64,000 nucleotides of DNA from contig NZ_CABPSK010000002.1 of assembly GCF_902459645.1 (NCBI RefSeq), positions 248,001-312,000 on the forward strand. The letters are read 5' to 3'. Below, in pieces: positions 27,462-36,700 of this stretch (positions within the stretch are counted from its first letter, which is position 1; the number at the start of each line of letters is the position of its first letter). The notes beneath the pieces are model-generated. The model was not told where the DNA came from. It ran no database searches and saw nothing but the letters and a program-made list of their open reading frames with translations. This stretch comes from Pandoraea pneumonica. GTDB lineage: Bacteria; Pseudomonadota; Gammaproteobacteria; Burkholderiales; Burkholderiaceae. The translations under genes and the position numbers were made by a program.

Positions 27462-28577
27462 ATGTCAGCCGCTCCCCCGCTCAACGCGCCGTCGCCATCG
27501 CGCGCCGTCGTTCGCCCTGTCACAGGCATCGCTCGCCGTCGTCCGCCACGATGGCTGGTGATGACCGTCCTCGTCTCATTGCTTGCACTCGCCGTGCTGG
27601 CGGCGCTGTGCGGGGGCGCGTACCGGATCGCGCCGGGCGAAGCCATCACGGCGCTGTTTCGTGGCGCCACTGGCGATTTCGTACAAGATCAGGCACGCAG
27701 CGTGATGTTGCAGATTCGTCTGCCGCGCATCGTGCTCGGCATGCTCGTCGGCGCGGGTTTCGGTGCCGCTGGCGCAGCGTTACAGGCGTTGTTTCGCAAC
27801 CCGCTTGCCGACCCCGGTCTGATCGGCGTCGCGAGCGGTGCGGCGCTGGGTGCGGCGGGTGTCATCGTGATGGGCGGCGTATTGCTGCCCGCGGCGCTGG
27901 CAGCATCGCTCGGGCTCTGGATGCTGCCGTTGGCGGCGTTCGTTGGCGCACTGGGCGTCACCGCGCTCGTGTATCGGCTAGCTGCGGGTCGTGGCCGTCT
28001 CGCCCTGCCCTTGCTGCTGCTCGCGGGTATCGCCATCAACGCGATTTCCGGCGCTGCGATTGGCTTGCTGACGTATCTCGCGAACGACACGCAACTGCGC
28101 ACGCTCACGTTCTGGACACTCGGCAGCCTAGGCGGCGCGCAATGGCCGATGCTGGCCGTGATCGTGTGGCCGGTGGCACTCGGCATTGTGGTGCTGGCGA
28201 GTCAGTGCCGCTCGCTCAACGCGCTGCTGCTCGGTGAAGCCGAAGCGTTGCATCTAGGCGTGGCCGTGCAGTCGGTAAAGCGCCGAGTGATGGTCGCGTG
28301 TGCGTTGTGCGTGGGGGCTCTCGTGGCATCGAGCGGGATGATCGGCTTCATCGGCTTGATTGCACCGCATATCGTGCGGCTGGTGGTCGGCCCCGATCCG
28401 CGCGCGGTGCTGCCTGCGGCGGCGCTGTTCGGCGCGATTCTGACATTGCTCGCCGACCTCGTCGCTCGCACGTGGGTGTCGCCTGCGGAGTTGCCGCTCG
28501 GCATTCTGACGGCACTGCTCGGCGCCCCCTTCTTCCTGATGCTGCTGTGGCGACGCCGTGGCCAGTTCGGGTTGTGA
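27462..28577 (+). CDS. hmuU: Hemin ABC transporter permease HmuU
   Basis: This 371-residue FecCD-type permease has about ten membrane helices. NPLADPGLIGVASGAALGA, the EAEALHLGV coupling helix and FIGLIAPHIVRLVVGPD near the C-terminus are family hallmarks. It forms the inner-membrane channel with HmuV. The ATG at 27462 is taken as start; a TTG at 27450 in the same frame is possible. There is a 72-base gap after hmuT. Confidence 0.92.
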   Translation: MSAAPPLNAPSPSRAVVRPVTGIARRRPPRWLVMTVLVSLLALAVLAALCGGAYRIAPGEAITALFRGATGDFVQDQARSVMLQIRLPRIVLGMLVGAGFGAAGAALQALFRNPLADPGLIGVASGAALGAAGVIVMGGVLLPAALAASLGLWMLPLAAFVGALGVTALVYRLAAGRGRLALPLLLLAGIAINAISGAAIGLLTYLANDTQLRTLTFWTLGSLGGAQWPMLAVIVWPVALGIVVLASQCRSLNALLLGEAEALHLGVAVQSVKRRVMVACALCVGALVASSGMIGFIGLIAPHIVRLVVGPDPRAVLPAAALFGAILTLLADLVARTWVSPAELPLGILTALLGAPFFLMLLWRRRGQFGL

Positions 28578-28643
28578 AATACGGAATGGGAACCGTGGAA
28601 CGACGAACGTGACGCGAGCCCCGAGACCCGACAGGACTTCATC

Positions 28644-29492
28644 ATGCTTAGTGCCCACAATCTGACGATCGCCCATACCGATTCGCCCGTGCTCGACGGT
28701 CTGTCGCTCGATATCCGTCCCGGTGAATTGCTCGTGCTGCTCGGGCGCAATGGCGCGGGTAAGAGCACATTGCTCAAAGCGCTTGCGGGCGAGCCGATGT
28801 CGCCGCGTGCGCAAGTGTCGGGCGCCATCACACTCAACGGTGCGCATCTGTCGCAATACACCACCGCAGCACTCGCCCGTTTGCGTGCCGTGCTGCCGCA
28901 AACGGCGCAGTTGTCGTTTCCGTTCAGCGCGTTGGAAATCGTGACCATGGGGCGGCTGCCGTTTTCGACGCCACGTCGCGGCAACGCACGCGGCGCGAGC
29001 GATACCGATATCGCCACGGCAGCGCTGGAGCGCGTGGGCGCTGGGCCGCTGTTGCATCGCGACGTGACAACGCTTTCTGGCGGGGAATGGGCGCGCGTGC
29101 AATTCGCGCGAGTGCTGGCGCAGTTGTGGCCTTCGGACGCGGCGGGTGAATCTTCGATCCCGTCGGTGCCGCGCTATTTGCTGCTCGACGAGCCGACGGC
29201 GGCGCTAGATCTTGCGCATCAACATCATCTGCTTGCGCTCACGCGTGAACTCGCGAAGTCGTGGGGATTCGGTGCGATGGCCATCGTGCACGACGTCAAC
29301 CTCGCCGCGCGTCATGCGGACCGTATGGCGCTGCTGGCCGATGGCCGCATTCTGGCGACGGGCACGCCACGCGAAATCATGCGCGCCGACCTCATCGAGC
29401 AGACGCTCGGCCTGCCCGTTCACGTGATTACCCCCGACATTGCGCATCTGTCGGCAGGCGCCGCTGGCGTGCCGATTGCGTTACCGGCGTAG
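28644..29492 (+). CDS. hmuV: Hemin ABC transporter ATPase HmuV
   Basis: The 282-residue ATPase powers heme import. Walker A GRNGAGKST (34-42), signature LSGGE (144-148), Walker B YLLLDEPTAALD (178-189) and a switch His in AIVHDVN are intact. It closes the operon, converging on the cyclodeaminase-family gene with only 15 bases between stops and no clear terminator. Confidence 0.94.
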   Translation: MLSAHNLTIAHTDSPVLDGLSLDIRPGELLVLLGRNGAGKSTLLKALAGEPMSPRAQVSGAITLNGAHLSQYTTAALARLRAVLPQTAQLSFPFSALEIVTMGRLPFSTPRRGNARGASDTDIATAALERVGAGPLLHRDVTTLSGGEWARVQFARVLAQLWPSDAAGESSIPSVPRYLLLDEPTAALDLAHQHHLLALTRELAKSWGFGAMAIVHDVNLAARHADRMALLADGRILATGTPREIMRADLIEQTLGLPVHVITPDIAHLSAGAAGVPIALPA

Positions 29493-29507
29493 GCCGATGC
29501 ACATCGC

Positions 29508-30479
29508 TCACGCCTCCGGCACGCCGTCCTTTTTGAGATTGGCACGCGCGCACAGCACCGCTGCCAGATCCCACAGCGCATAACCCACGCTCTTGAAGAG
29601 CACCGGGCCGCTTGCACGGAAACGGTCGGGGGTGATGATCGCGTCGAGCAACGGTGCCGCCCGGCCCCAATCGATCGCCGCGTGCAGTAAATCACCGGCT
29701 TCGTGTTTGACTTCCCACGTATCGACAACGAGCGTGCCGCGCACCGCGGCGTCACGGCACAACTGCGGCGGCAGTTCGCGCATATCGGGGCGGAAAGCGC
29801 CTACGCCTGCGACGAAGATGTCGTCGCGCCAGCGCATCGCGTCGCTATCGGGCAGTACCGGCTCGCTGCTGGTGGTTGCGGTGATGACGATACTCACAGT
29901 GCTCAACACCGGCTCGATAGCATCGACGACCGTGGCTTCGACGCCGAGCGTGGCCGCATGATCGGCCAACGCGTGAGCGCGCTCCGGGCTGCGCGAGAAA
30001 ATCATGAAGTGACGCGTGCCCATGCCCGCCGCAAAGGCTTCCAGATGTGCTCGCGCCTGTACACCCGCGCCAACGATCAGCACCGGCCCCTGCGGACGTG
30101 GCGCGAACTTGCGCGCGGCAAACAAGGTGACAGCAGCCGTGCGACGCCCGGTGACCGTCGGGCCGTCGAGCAGCATCAGGCGCTCGCCGGTATGCGGATC
30201 GAACACCATCACTTCGCCGATGATCGATGGCTTGCCCGCGCGGCAGTTCTCCGGATGCACGGTGATGTGCTTGGTCATCGCCACGTCGCGATTGGCGGCG
30301 GGCATCACAAGCAACACGCCGCCACGACGGCCGCGTTCAGGTTCGGTCAGGGGAAAGTGCAGACGCTCCGGCGCTCGCGCCGTGCCCGAGCGCATCTCCA
30401 TGAGCATGGCCTCGATACCGTCGGCCAATTGCGGATAAGGTAGCAACTGCGCGGTTTGCCGCGCATCCAGCGTGATCAT
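29508..30479 (-). CDS. Ornithine cyclodeaminase/mu-crystallin family protein
   Basis: The 323-residue NAD(P)-dependent protein has the family Rossmann motif VLIVGAGVQARAHLEAF (about 126-142), the active-site region MTKHITVHPEN and the C-terminal IFVAGVGAFRPDMRELP. Members act as ornithine cyclodeaminase, alanine dehydrogenase, or reductases of cyclic imino acids such as pyrroline-2-carboxylate. The exact reaction is not readable. CGGAGA lies 7-8 bases before the ATG at 30479. It stands alone between hmuV and pbpC. Confidence 0.85.
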   Translation of the reverse strand: MITLDARQTAQLLPYPQLADGIEAMLMEMRSGTARAPERLHFPLTEPERGRRGGVLLVMPAANRDVAMTKHITVHPENCRAGKPSIIGEVMVFDPHTGERLMLLDGPTVTGRRTAAVTLFAARKFAPRPQGPVLIVGAGVQARAHLEAFAAGMGTRHFMIFSRSPERAHALADHAATLGVEATVVDAIEPVLSTVSIVITATTSSEPVLPDSDAMRWRDDIFVAGVGAFRPDMRELPPQLCRDAAVRGTLVVDTWEVKHEAGDLLHAAIDWGRAAPLLDAIITPDRFRASGPVLFKSVGYALWDLAAVLCARANLKKDGVPEA

Positions 30480-30656
30480 CGATGTGTCTCCGCTACAGGG
30501 CGTGTGCGCGCACACCGTTGGGGGATCGACCCGCCACCGACACATCGCGTCACGCATTGCCAAGTCTGATTTTTAGTGTAGCGCGCATCGCGTCGACGCG
30601 TCTGCCCCATCCAAAATTAAACCGCGCAATCCTTGTTGCGGAATAAGCACATACGC

Positions 30657-32942
30657 TTAGCGACTCGCATTGCGCATGCGCTTGCCGTCGTTCACGCTCG
30701 CTCCGCGTACCTCGAAACGAACACTGTCGCGAACCGCGCCGGATGCGTCGACGAGTTCGAGCGTATGGCGTCCCGGCCAGGGCAGCCAGCTTACGCGTGC
30801 GCTGCCACTCAGCGGCTTGCCATCGAGTCGCCATGCGGCACCTTTGGGCCACGCCGCCGCCACTTGAAACCACAAGCGTTGATTCGCCGGGGGAATGTCG
30901 GGGTCGAGTGCAACGATGGTGCCATCGGCCGGCCCCGCGATGCGCCATAGCGGGCCGCTCGGGGCTTTCGACGCCAGCGACGATAACGCGATAGTGCTCT
31001 GCGCCGTACCGGCGAGAAACCACTCTTCGCGCGCGGGTTCGACATGCTCGGCGTACTGCACTGCGACATGCTCGACGCCTGCGGGCGGCGCGGGCGGCAG
31101 GCTGGCCGTGCGGCGGTGCAAATAATCCATGACGCGGTGCCAGATGGGCGCCGCGCCAGACACACCGGAGACATCCCACATCGGCGCGCCGTCCGCATTC
31201 CCAACCCAGACACCGACCGTGTAACGGCGCGAATATCCCACCGCCCAGTTGTCGCGCATGTCTTTGCTCGTGCCGGTCTTCACCGCGGTCCAGTAACGCG
31301 TGGAGAGCGGGCTGTCGAGCCCGAACGTACGCGTGCGCGCCTGACGATCGGAGAGCATGTCCGAGACGATAAAACTCACTTGCGGCGAGAAAACGGTCGT
31401 CCGCGAACTCGCGTTGGCGTTGGCGTTGGCGTTGGCAGCGAGTTTGCCGTTGCTGGCGCGCGAGGACGCGGGCATCAGGTCACGCGTGTCGCTCGCCACA
31501 CCGTTGTTGGCCAGCGCACGGTAGGCGTTGGTCAGCGAAAGCAAGGTGACGTCTGCGCTGCCCAGCGCGAGGCTGTAACCGTAGTAATCGCCGCTTTGGG
31601 TGAGCGGCAGCCCCAGCGACACTAACGTCTGCGCGAAGCGGCGTGGCGTCACCATGACCAGCGTGCGCACCGCTGGCACGTTCAGCGACGATGCCAGCGC
31701 CGTGCGCGCACTCACCCACCCCTTGAAGTGCCGGTCATAGTTTTGGGGAATGTATAGGCCACCGCCTGTCGGCAGGTCCAGCGGCGAGTCGTCGAGCAAC
31801 GATGCCGCCGTCATCCGTTGTTCCCCAATCGCTTGTGCGTAGAGGAATGGCTTGAGCGTCGAGCCCGCCTGACGCAACGACGTCACCCCATCGACCTGCG
31901 CCGCCGCCGACAATGCACCCGACGAACCTACCCACGCGAGGATATCGCCACTGGCGTTGTCGATGACCACCAGCGCACCGTCCTGAACATTGCGCCCGCG
32001 CCCTGGGGCACCCAGTTCGCGCAGCGTCTGTTGCAGCGTGGTGACGGCCATACGCTGTAAGTTGGCATCGAGCGTACTCGTCAAACGCGTTCCCGCCGGA
32101 GGCCGACTTGCCGAGAACACACGGCGTGCAAAGTGCGGCGCCAGGCTGACCGCGTCCCGTGTGGTCATCACGCTGGCGGGCCGCGAGAACACGAGCTGCG
32201 TGTACCCCTCCAAGCCGTTGCAGTCGTTAGCAGCGCCGCCCTGCCCGCTTGCCGAATTCATATCGCGCAAGATGCCGCACGCGCGCTGCGAAACCCGTGC
32301 AGCGGGCGCATTCGGCGCGCGCAGCAGCGCAACGGCGATGGCGGACTCCCGTGCGTCCAACCCGATCGGCAGCTTGCCGAAGAGCGTCTGCGACACGGCC
32401 GAGATCCCAACCAGTTCGCCGCGGAATGGCACGAGATTCAGATACGCCTCGAGAATTTGATCTTTACGCCAGCGTTGTTCGAGCCACACGGCGGTCGCCG
32501 CTTGGCCGACCTTCTGCGTCATCGAGCGATTGCGCGTGTTCGGCCGCAAATCGTCGTCGAGCAAACCTGCCAGTTGCATCGTCAACGTCGAAGCACCTCG
32601 CGTGCGGGAATGCCAGAGATTGCCCCACGCGGCAGCGGCAACCCCTCGCCAGTCAACGCCGCTGTGCTCGTAAAAGCGCTTGTCTTCCGACACGATCAAC
32701 GCCTGCCGGAACGCGGGCGATACATCGGCCAATGTGACCCAATCGCCGCGCTGCGCTCGCATATCTGCACGCAGACGCTGCAACGGCTGCCCGTGGCGAT
32801 CCAGCAGAATCCAGTCCGATGCGCGCCAGTCTTGCCGCACGTCGTCGAACGACGGCACGGCATGCGCAGGCTGCACCGCCTGTAGCGTGCAAAGCGCGAG
32901 GGCGATGACGGCGGAGGCCGTCAGTCGGCGAACATCAAGCAC
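30657..32942 (-). CDS. pbpC: Penicillin-binding protein 1C
   Basis: The bifunctional peptidoglycan synthase of about 761 residues has a signal/anchor (VIALALCTLQAVQPAHA), a glycosyltransferase domain with catalytic EDKRFYEH near residue 84, a transpeptidase domain with STLK near residue 361, SSLN and KTGT near residue 554, and the C-terminal BiPBP_C domain. GTG at 32942 is preferred because TGGAGA lies about 9 bases upstream; the frame also opens at GTG 33005. It overlaps the YhhN gene by 8 bases and follows the A2M gene, matching the pbpC-A2M pairing of Gram-negative bacteria. It contains an Asn-Ala repeat (see 31411-31434). Confidence 0.93.
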   Translation of the reverse strand: MLDVRRLTASAVIALALCTLQAVQPAHAVPSFDDVRQDWRASDWILLDRHGQPLQRLRADMRAQRGDWVTLADVSPAFRQALIVSEDKRFYEHSGVDWRGVAAAAWGNLWHSRTRGASTLTMQLAGLLDDDLRPNTRNRSMTQKVGQAATAVWLEQRWRKDQILEAYLNLVPFRGELVGISAVSQTLFGKLPIGLDARESAIAVALLRAPNAPAARVSQRACGILRDMNSASGQGGAANDCNGLEGYTQLVFSRPASVMTTRDAVSLAPHFARRVFSASRPPAGTRLTSTLDANLQRMAVTTLQQTLRELGAPGRGRNVQDGALVVIDNASGDILAWVGSSGALSAAAQVDGVTSLRQAGSTLKPFLYAQAIGEQRMTAASLLDDSPLDLPTGGGLYIPQNYDRHFKGWVSARTALASSLNVPAVRTLVMVTPRRFAQTLVSLGLPLTQSGDYYGYSLALGSADVTLLSLTNAYRALANNGVASDTRDLMPASSRASNGKLAANANANANASSRTTVFSPQVSFIVSDMLSDRQARTRTFGLDSPLSTRYWTAVKTGTSKDMRDNWAVGYSRRYTVGVWVGNADGAPMWDVSGVSGAAPIWHRVMDYLHRRTASLPPAPPAGVEHVAVQYAEHVEPAREEWFLAGTAQSTIALSSLASKAPSGPLWRIAGPADGTIVALDPDIPPANQRLWFQVAAAWPKGAAWRLDGKPLSGSARVSWLPWPGRHTLELVDASGAVRDSVRFEVRGASVNDGKRMRNASR
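31411..31434. repeat. Hexanucleotide tandem repeat inside pbpC
   Basis: GCGTTG is repeated four times in tandem and encodes alternating Ala-Asn residues on the minus strand, inside the transpeptidase region before SSRTTVFSPQ. Copy changes keep the frame and would only change loop length. Confidence 0.9.
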
Positions 32943-33720
32943 CGCGCACGTCTCCACGATTTCCACGCGTTGCGCCGTCGCTGTCTGTGCCGTCACCCCT
33001 GCCACCCCCGCGACTCCCGGGAACGTGAGACACGCTCCCCGGACGTTCGGCCAGAATGCCAGCCGTGAGCAGCAGTTGCGCCAGTGCGTAAAGAATCCAG
33101 ATGGCGTATTCCTGCGCGGGCACGCTGCCGACGAAGCGTGTGGTGCCGATCAGCGCGTCCGACACCGTGAACAGCAATGCCCCGACCGCGGCCCACTCAC
33201 CGCTGACACCGGCAAGTAGCGCCGCCGAGGCCATCATGGCCAACACGATCACGTAGCAGACCACGGGCGCCTTCAATTCCCCCATGCCGGGCCAATACAT
33301 CACGTAAGCGAGCGCCGCCGTGACCCATACCAGCACGATGGCGATTCGATGCCACCCCGGCACTTGCGACCAACGGCGGCGAACGCGCCAGAACAAGACG
33401 AAGTAGGCCAAGTGCGCCAGCAGAAACGCACCGAGGCCCAGCACGAACCCTTGCGCCATCTCCGGCAACGCCAGCAGGACATCGCCCGCACCAGAGAAAA
33501 TCAGTGCCGCACACAGCCACCCACGCTCGCCGGGTACGCGGTGATATAGCGCCGCGAACAACAACAGCGCACACAGGAACACCTTCGCGACCGCTTGATC
33601 GGGATACGGTGCCCCGCGCAATGAGATCGCATACCCGGCACCCGCGGCAGCGGCCAGCCACCAGAAGCGCCGGGATTCGCGCGGCAAAACCGCCGACGGC
33701 TGGAAGAAGTTCGACGTCAT
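32935..33720 (-). CDS. YhhN-family membrane protein (lysoplasmalogenase-like)
   Basis: The 261-residue protein has about eight hydrophobic segments and YhhN/TMEM86 motifs: FSGAGDVLLALP and the later TVSDALIGTTRF, each with the conserved Asp. TMEM86B cleaves the vinyl-ether bond of lysoplasmalogens, but the bacterial role is unsettled. The tail after the last helix is polar and Gly/Asp-rich. The gene sits between A2M and pbpC, 22 bases after the A2M stop and overlapping pbpC. Confidence 0.8.
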   Translation of the reverse strand: MTSNFFQPSAVLPRESRRFWWLAAAAGAGYAISLRGAPYPDQAVAKVFLCALLLFAALYHRVPGERGWLCAALIFSGAGDVLLALPEMAQGFVLGLGAFLLAHLAYFVLFWRVRRRWSQVPGWHRIAIVLVWVTAALAYVMYWPGMGELKAPVVCYVIVLAMMASAALLAGVSGEWAAVGALLFTVSDALIGTTRFVGSVPAQEYAIWILYALAQLLLTAGILAERPGSVSHVPGSRGGGRGDGTDSDGATRGNRGDVRGA

Positions 33721-33742
33721 AACGTCCTCATGCTCCGATTCA

Positions 33743-36700
33743 TCACTTGGCCGGAATGACCTGCACCGGCGCGTTGGGCGACTCGCCATACATGGCCGGT
33801 TCGTACATCGCCTCGACACGCGTGGGCGGCGTCGCAAACTTGCCGACGTTATTCAGGCGCACTGTGTATTCGATACGGTGTTGGCCCTTCGGCAGGTAGT
33901 CGTAATAGGCACGGTAGACATCCTGCGCGCGCTCCTCGAACGCTGGCATCGCGCCTTCGCTGCGCTCGCCCTGCGTCGCAATCGCAGAATCACGACCCAG
34001 CCCGCCGCCCAATACCGTTGCGCCGCCCGGCAGCGGATCGCTCACGACGACCCAGCGCATATCGGCTTGCGCATCGATATCGAGGCGCACGCGCAACACG
34101 GCACCGCGAACAAAGTTGTCGCCCGATTTGTCGGCGGCATCCTGCACCTGCACCGTACGCGTGACCCGATAACCCGCCGAGAACGGTGCCTTGAGCGGCA
34201 CCGCTGCGAGGCTTTGAATCGTCGCCCACGGCTTGCCTGCACCGCCCTGATCCAGCCGCAGCACGTCGCGTCCGCTATCGGACCCGGGTGCGGCCTGCGC
34301 GAGCCAAGGCAGCGATACCGGCGGCGGCACGGTGCCCGCTTTCAGCTTGTCCCAGTCGACGGTCTGAACGCCGCCGCTCGTCTGGTTGTCGCGCTGCCAC
34401 TGGATCGCCGTCTGGCCCGTCGGGGTGTCGCGTTCGAAACGCGCCGAGAAGCGATCGACCGCCAGCCCGCCCCAGACGTTTGCCGTCGTCGTCGACCATG
34501 CCCCGCGCGACTGCAAACCGAGCAAACCAATGACCAAACGCGGCATCTCGTCCTTCCACGCCGGGTTGGCGTTCATCAGCAACGCCAAGCGTGCGGCGTT
34601 GGTCTCGGGGCCAACCATCAGCCACCAGAGCCCGTCGCTCGACTGTGTCGAGAAGCCCACGCGGGTGCCCTGATACGACAGCCGTGCACGCAGAATCTGC
34701 TCGGCCTGCGCCATTTGCTCGGCACGCTGCGGCACGTCGGGCAGACGTTGCAAGATGGCGTACCAGTCGATGACGGCCGACGTCGGCCAGTCGTTCGGCG
34801 CAATCGTCAGGGAACTGAGCATGCGCGCGTTGGCGCGGCCGTAGCGCGAAAGCGCTTCGATCGCCGTGAGCTTACGCAGCGTTAGGTCGTCACGCGGAGC
34901 CCAGAACTTGCGCGTCAAGCGTCCTTCGACAAACGCCGCCAACCCGTCTTCCATGCGCGCGAGCGCATCGTCGGGGATGGCATACGCCGGGTCGAGCGCC
35001 TTGGCCTCATTGCTGACAGCAAGCAGATAGGCGGTCAGCGTGTCGCTGCCCTGATTCGCAAAACCTTCCTGCGGCGGGAAGTAACTCGCCAAACCGTCTT
35101 CGTCGAGGTACGACGGCAGCGTGCCCGTCACGCGCTTCCACTGCGCGACATCACGCAATCCCAACGCCTTCGACGCCTGTTGTTCGAGGCAGGCATATGG
35201 ATACAGCTCGAACCAGCGCTTCACGCCCGGCAACCCCTGAGACAAGCGCGGCTGCAAACTCACACGCACGCCGCCGCGCAGCTTGCCAGTGCTGTCTGCC
35301 ACGGCCCCGGCGGGCGGTGCCATCGGCAACGTGAGGCTGCCTTCCACTTGCGTCAATACCGACTGCTGCACGGTCGCCGGCAACGCGGGCTGTATGTCCT
35401 GCCCCACCTTGATGGCGTCGCTCGCGGCCGCACCACCCCCTGCCGCCGGTGCTTGTGCAGAGACTTCCCACAACACGCGTTGCGCACGCGTATCCGCCAG
35501 CCCCGTCGGTGCGGTCACTTCCCACGCCACTTCGCGGGACTCCCCTGCCGGGATGTCGACCCGTTGCGGTGCCAGCGTGAGTTGTGTCGCCCGAGCGGTC
35601 AATTGCACCTGCATGGCGTGCTGCGTGGTGTTGCGCACGGTAAATTGCGCGCGATAGTTATCGCCCTCGCGCACCAACGGCGGCAGCCCCGAGATCAGTT
35701 GCAGATCCTGTGTCGTGCGGATCGTCGCCGTCCCCGTGCCAAACCAGCCGAGGGCCTTCGCACTCGGGTCACCCGGCTTTCCGTCGTCGGCAATCGCCAC
35801 GATGCGGAAGCTCGAAATCGCGTCGTTGAGCGGCACGTCGACGCTCGCCTCGCCCTTGTCGTCGAGCACCACGCGCGGTTGCCACAGCAGCAACGTATCG
35901 AACAACTCACGCGTCGGGCTCTTACCCCCGCCCCCACCTGCCGGTACGGCTTTACGGCCGTAGTGTCGGCGGCCAATGATCTCCATCTGCGCCGTCGCCG
36001 TCGTCACGCTGTAGCTGCGGCGCTGCCACATGGCGTCGAGCAGATTCCAACTGGTGTTCGGTGCCAACTCCAGCAGCGCCTCGTCTACGGCGGCAAGCGC
36101 CACTTCCGAGCCGGCCGGCATGGGCTTGCCGTCTGGTTGAGTGACCTTGATACGCACCTTCGCATGACCGCGCACCGGGTACGTCGCCGCGTCTGGTTTG
36201 ACTTCAATGCCAAGACGCTGACCCGCGGTCCCCACGCGAAGCTCCGTCACCCCAAAGCGATAGGCGGGCTTGCCCAGATCGACCAGCCCGGTCGGCGCTT
36301 GATATTCACGTCCCTCGTACCAGAACGCCCGGAACCATTCGAGCGGCTGCTTCCAGCCCCACTGGAAGAACGAATACCACGGCACTTCATGAATGCGGCC
36401 TCGCACCGCCAACACCGACACATAGACGTTAGGCCCCCACGACGGGTCGACCTTGAGCGAGATGTTCGGATCCTTGCCCGAAATCTCCATCGTGCGCGTC
36501 TCGATCACGCCCTCGCGCTCGATCGCCACGAGTGCCGTCGCCGTACGGAACGGCATGCGCACCTGCAATTTGGCCGTCTCGCCCGGCTCATAGCTGCGGC
36601 GCTCCGGCAGCACATCCATACGATCGGTGTTATCGCCGCCAAACCACACCTCCCCGCGCCCGGTGACCCAGACGCTGGTCGTGGCCGTGCTCAGATTGCT

